Origin: Congeria kusceri
Taxonomy: Eukaryota > Mollusca > Bivalvia > Myida > Dreissenidae
Length of the DNA: 64,000 nt
Assembly: GCA_027627225.1 (NCBI GenBank)
Contig: CM051024.1
Coordinates: 78,142,004 to 78,206,003, forward strand
Direction: 5' to 3'
Shown here: piece by piece, positions 61,264 through 64,000 of the stretch
Layout: every line of letters starts with the position of its first letter
Numbering within the stretch: the stretch's first letter is position 1
Notes under the pieces: model-generated
Databases searched by the model: none
What the model saw: only the letters and a program-made list of their open reading frames with translations
Told to the model about the DNA's origin: nothing
Made by a program: the position numbers and the translations under genes

Positions 61264-61858
61264 CCCACGACAACCACGATTTGTTGGTCACTCTTTCATG
61301 AGGTGCCTGAAGGACTATCTTCACAAATCTGAGGACTTTAATTTTAGTTTGAATCTCCAGAACGTGTTAATTAAATATAACGGATTTCCCGGTGCTACGG
61401 TTTTAAAACTAAGACAGGATCTGGAATGTATTACAGATTTTCACCCGGACGTTGTAGTGCTTGTGATCGGAACTAACGATTTATGTGATTCGTCTCCTCG
61501 GTGTGTCGCAACAGCTATTAAGGACTTGGATGACACCATTGTATTCGTTTTAGGGGTTCCCAAAGTGATTGTTTTACAAACGCTACATCGTCACGTTTCA
61601 ACTATTCGCCCCAGATTCCCAGTAGACATTCAGGATTTCAACAATAAAGTTGAAGATTTAAATTCGATTCTCCTTGAAGACCTAAATTGGGCTATTCATC
61701 AACGTTCGTACCTTTGAAAGCTGAAAGGTTTCTGGTCTCCTTCTTGCCAACTTCCCAACCTTTGCGAGGATGGCGTTCACCTCACATCTGCTGGAAATCA
61801 TAGACTTGCCAGAAACATAAAAGCCGTTGTGGTCGCCGCACGCAGTATTTCTATATGA
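61253..61858 (+). pseudogene. SGNH/GDSL-type hydrolase gene of the inverted-repeat element, interrupted
   Basis: In one frame the family blocks appear in order: FVGHSFMRCLKDYL (block I, nucleophile Ser), VVVLVIGTNDLC (block III, Asn) and EDGVHLTSAGNHRLARNI (block V, Asp and His), about 200 residues in all. A TGA at 61715-61717 interrupts it between blocks III and V, and the frame resumes unchanged to TGA at 61856-61858. The likely start, AAGATGGCGGCC at 61252-61263, is one base out of frame with block I. SGNH hydrolases are known as accessory proteins of some tyrosine-recombinase and LINE retroelements; their role there is unclear. This copy is probably dead. Confidence 0.78.
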
Positions 61859-62733
61859 TCACACTCAGTTATGTAATATTATTCATTTAGTACCTATTTT
61901 GCGAATTCGCCTTGATGTACTTAAAACAGCCTCTAGCCTTATTATCTCCTTATCTTGACATGTTGGGGTTTATTATTATATATGTAGCTCACATTGGAGG
62001 GATGTCAAGATGTTCCCCTTCCATTTTATATTGTGATCTCACTATTTCTGGGGGCTTATTAAACATTGTCACGTATATGTGCCACATTTCACAGGATGTT
62101 TTGTGTTCCCTGTGATTTATTTTGAAGGGATGTCAAATTGTCCCATTCTTTTTACGCGGCAAATCTATTCTTCGAGGTGGCAAAAGCCACTTGCTTATTT
62201 TTAACCACTATTTCACAGGATGTCTCGTGTTCACTGTGCTTCTTTCGGAAGGGATGTCAAACTTTTCCCTTTCCTTTATATTAAAAAACAAACAAACAAA
62301 AAAAACAACAACAACAAAACTCAACAATATACAATTATTATTCATTAATAGTCATTTAAAATTTGACTACATTTTACTGTTTGATCCACATCAATTTATT
62401 GTCATTCTATCATCTTTGGGGATACCTGCCTCCGCTTATATTACATGACCGCTCATTATTCCCTAAACCACTGTTCAGGCTTGTTTCCTATGATCATTAA
62501 AGCACTCGTGGGATTGATGTTTTCTTGTTTGATATTTGCTTATTATTATTGGGTTATTCTTTCAGATGAAACCCCCCAAAACCACGTTAACTGAAAATAA
62601 TTAAAGCTTTGTGAATAATCTCTGTCACGTGACAGTATAAACCCGTCTAAATAAATAAAGAGCGAAAAGTATGAAAATAACGAAAAGGAATTGTCCAATG
62701 ACATAAATAATTATATATTGGTATAAAATTTAA

Positions 62734-64000
62734 TTTATGAATTGTCCTGCCGAAGGTAAAGCGCACTTGTATGGAATGAGAGAAAAACTACACATATATG
62801 AATTGAAAATGGGCATTTTATTAAATGCCATAAAAACATGTTTGCAAGAGTTACATGACAAGCACATATGTTAACCCACATTACATAACTGGGTGGCAAA
62901 AAACCGCCACATTGGGAACCACACCGCCACCCAGTAAGCGAGACCTAAGGCAGGAGGAATACAAGTAGCAGGTTTATGAGTTTTTCATCCGTACATAGAA
63001 TTACTGGAAACTGTATGATTGAGTTAGAAAGATATTAAGACTTTAAGAGATGAATGTCCATAGAATAAAATACAGCAAAATATAGCAAATAATCTTGCGC
63101 AGTTAAGCACTAATTGTGTGATAAACATCGGATTAAAAAAGCGTAGCAATTTAATTTTTACTGAACATAAACGACAGTCTGTCTTGCATTTAGAAACACA
63201 ACCATATCTGAAATATTCAATAAAAACTATCCGAATCCAAATCAAAACAAAAATAACTCGCACCGTTTTTTAACAATTCCAGTGTCCGGTAATCTTGCGC
63301 ACTTTTGAAAATGACGTCATTAAATGCTTAATGTAAAAGTATGGTGTCCAATTCCTACCATAAAACAAACTTACACATATGTTTAAGAAAAATGTCCAGA
63401 TAAATCAATGTGTTCAAGTTTTTTATCATCACTGCAGGCTTCTTTCATCATTAAGTAACTATACTTTGACGATGATGATTTTGATGTATATAACATCAAA
63501 ACAGCAAATTAAAACTAGTTATTTGATACCAACACAATACAAAAAGATTGTTTGACGAAGCAAAGTGTATTTGTCTTTTCATAACAGGATTCCGTAATTA
63601 AAAAGCAAGTGGCCTTTGCGCATGCCCGGAGCTTAAAATCGACAGATTGGCGGGAAAAATATTCAATCTCGTCTGTATACGATATCTGTTGTAGAGGGAA
63701 GAAAAGATAAATACCACACTTTGAACAGAAAATAAAACAATTATGCATAATTTATAATATTCCTTTTAAAAATTATGAGAGGAATAAATTATGAATAAAT
63801 CGAGGAATTTTATCCAGCAAACCGGATTTATGCCAAAGTAGGTCGGTGTTTAAAACTCATGGATACTTGATTAAAATCATTCAAAAGGTAATTATAAATA
63901 CAAAAACTAGGTTTATTTTCATTTATTACAGTTGTTTTGGCTCCTTTAAAATTTAATATTTCGGTAAACGTCAGTAAATAAAACGCGCCGTCTTCCAAAC
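62734..64000. other. AT-rich end of the window without recognised gene
   Basis: No exon with conserved content was found on either strand. Minus-strand frames of 77-79 residues at 63024-63263 and 63515-63748 have no family signature. Confidence 0.45.

Larger units (their letters stand above)
60858..62733 (+). mobile_element. TTAA-bounded element with 160 bp terminal inverted repeats and an SGNH hydrolase gene
   Basis: The arms 60858-61022 and 62576-62733 are inverted copies over about 160 bp. They share TATACCAATAT, AATTATTTATGTCATTGGAC, CCTTTTCGTTA, TACTTTTCGCTCTTTATTTA, a CTGTCACGTGACAG palindrome and TAATTATTTTCAGTTA. TTAA lies at both outer edges (60858-60861 and 62730-62733), where the similarity stops. 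The only gene inside is an interrupted SGNH hydrolase (61253-61858), followed by about three diverged GGGATGTCAA-containing repeats. No transposase or recombinase is present. This is a non-autonomous element of uncertain class. Confidence 0.8.

Overview
The window looks like animal nuclear DNA, most likely from a bivalve mollusc. Genes are split into short exons with GT..AG introns. Long AT-rich stretches are packed with small transposons, tRNA-derived SINEs and minisatellites. One palindromic MITE family (core TCGTCCCGGATTAGCCTGTG) occurs five times and recalls repeats I associate with heterodont, perhaps dreissenid, bivalves; the species call is inference.

Three host genes were reconstructed exon by exon, with matching splice phases. 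(1) 463-10294, plus strand: the 3' part of a ferric-chelate-reductase-1-like cytochrome b561 membrane protein, whose 5' part lies outside the window. (2) 22344 down to 13375, minus strand: a complete 349-residue betaine-homocysteine S-methyltransferase (BHMT) type enzyme with a tiny first coding exon (ATG AAA G). (3) 25110-35693, plus strand: a complete 317-residue VTA1/LIP5 ESCRT-III/VPS4 cofactor. Genes 1 and 2 are convergent. Genes 2 and 3 are divergent, sharing a 2.8 kb 5' region that contains transposon sequence. The three have no evident shared pathway. A weak candidate for two terminal exons of an unknown gene lies at 53990-55360.

The rest is mobile and repeat DNA: a SINE split by a PIF/Harbinger-like element with TTA target duplication (6265-7699); a hAT-like element with a perfect 8 bp duplication and an internal 31 bp VNTR (7854-8797); a 2.85 kb inverted-repeat element in VTA1 intron 1; nested elements after VTA1 that carry arrays of AGGTCA motifs; a 5'-truncated LINE with TTCTATA target duplication (43835-45483); a LINE-type ORF1 fragment; a mariner transposase relic with an odd foldback; two arrays of a CCCATATGGG-rich satellite; a TTAA-flanked 517 bp MITE with a tRNA-like Pol III unit inside; and a TTAA-bounded 1.9 kb element that encodes a broken SGNH hydrolase.

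The most unusual pattern is that intronic minisatellites in two unrelated genes appear to be built from the neighbouring splice site. The array in intron 2 of the b561 gene repeats the TTTCAG/CCAATAATGG acceptor of the next exon, and the array in a BHMT intron repeats the acceptor and first codons of the adjoining exon. BHMT also has decayed duplicate copies of two exon ends and a recent inverted copy of one of its own intron segments.
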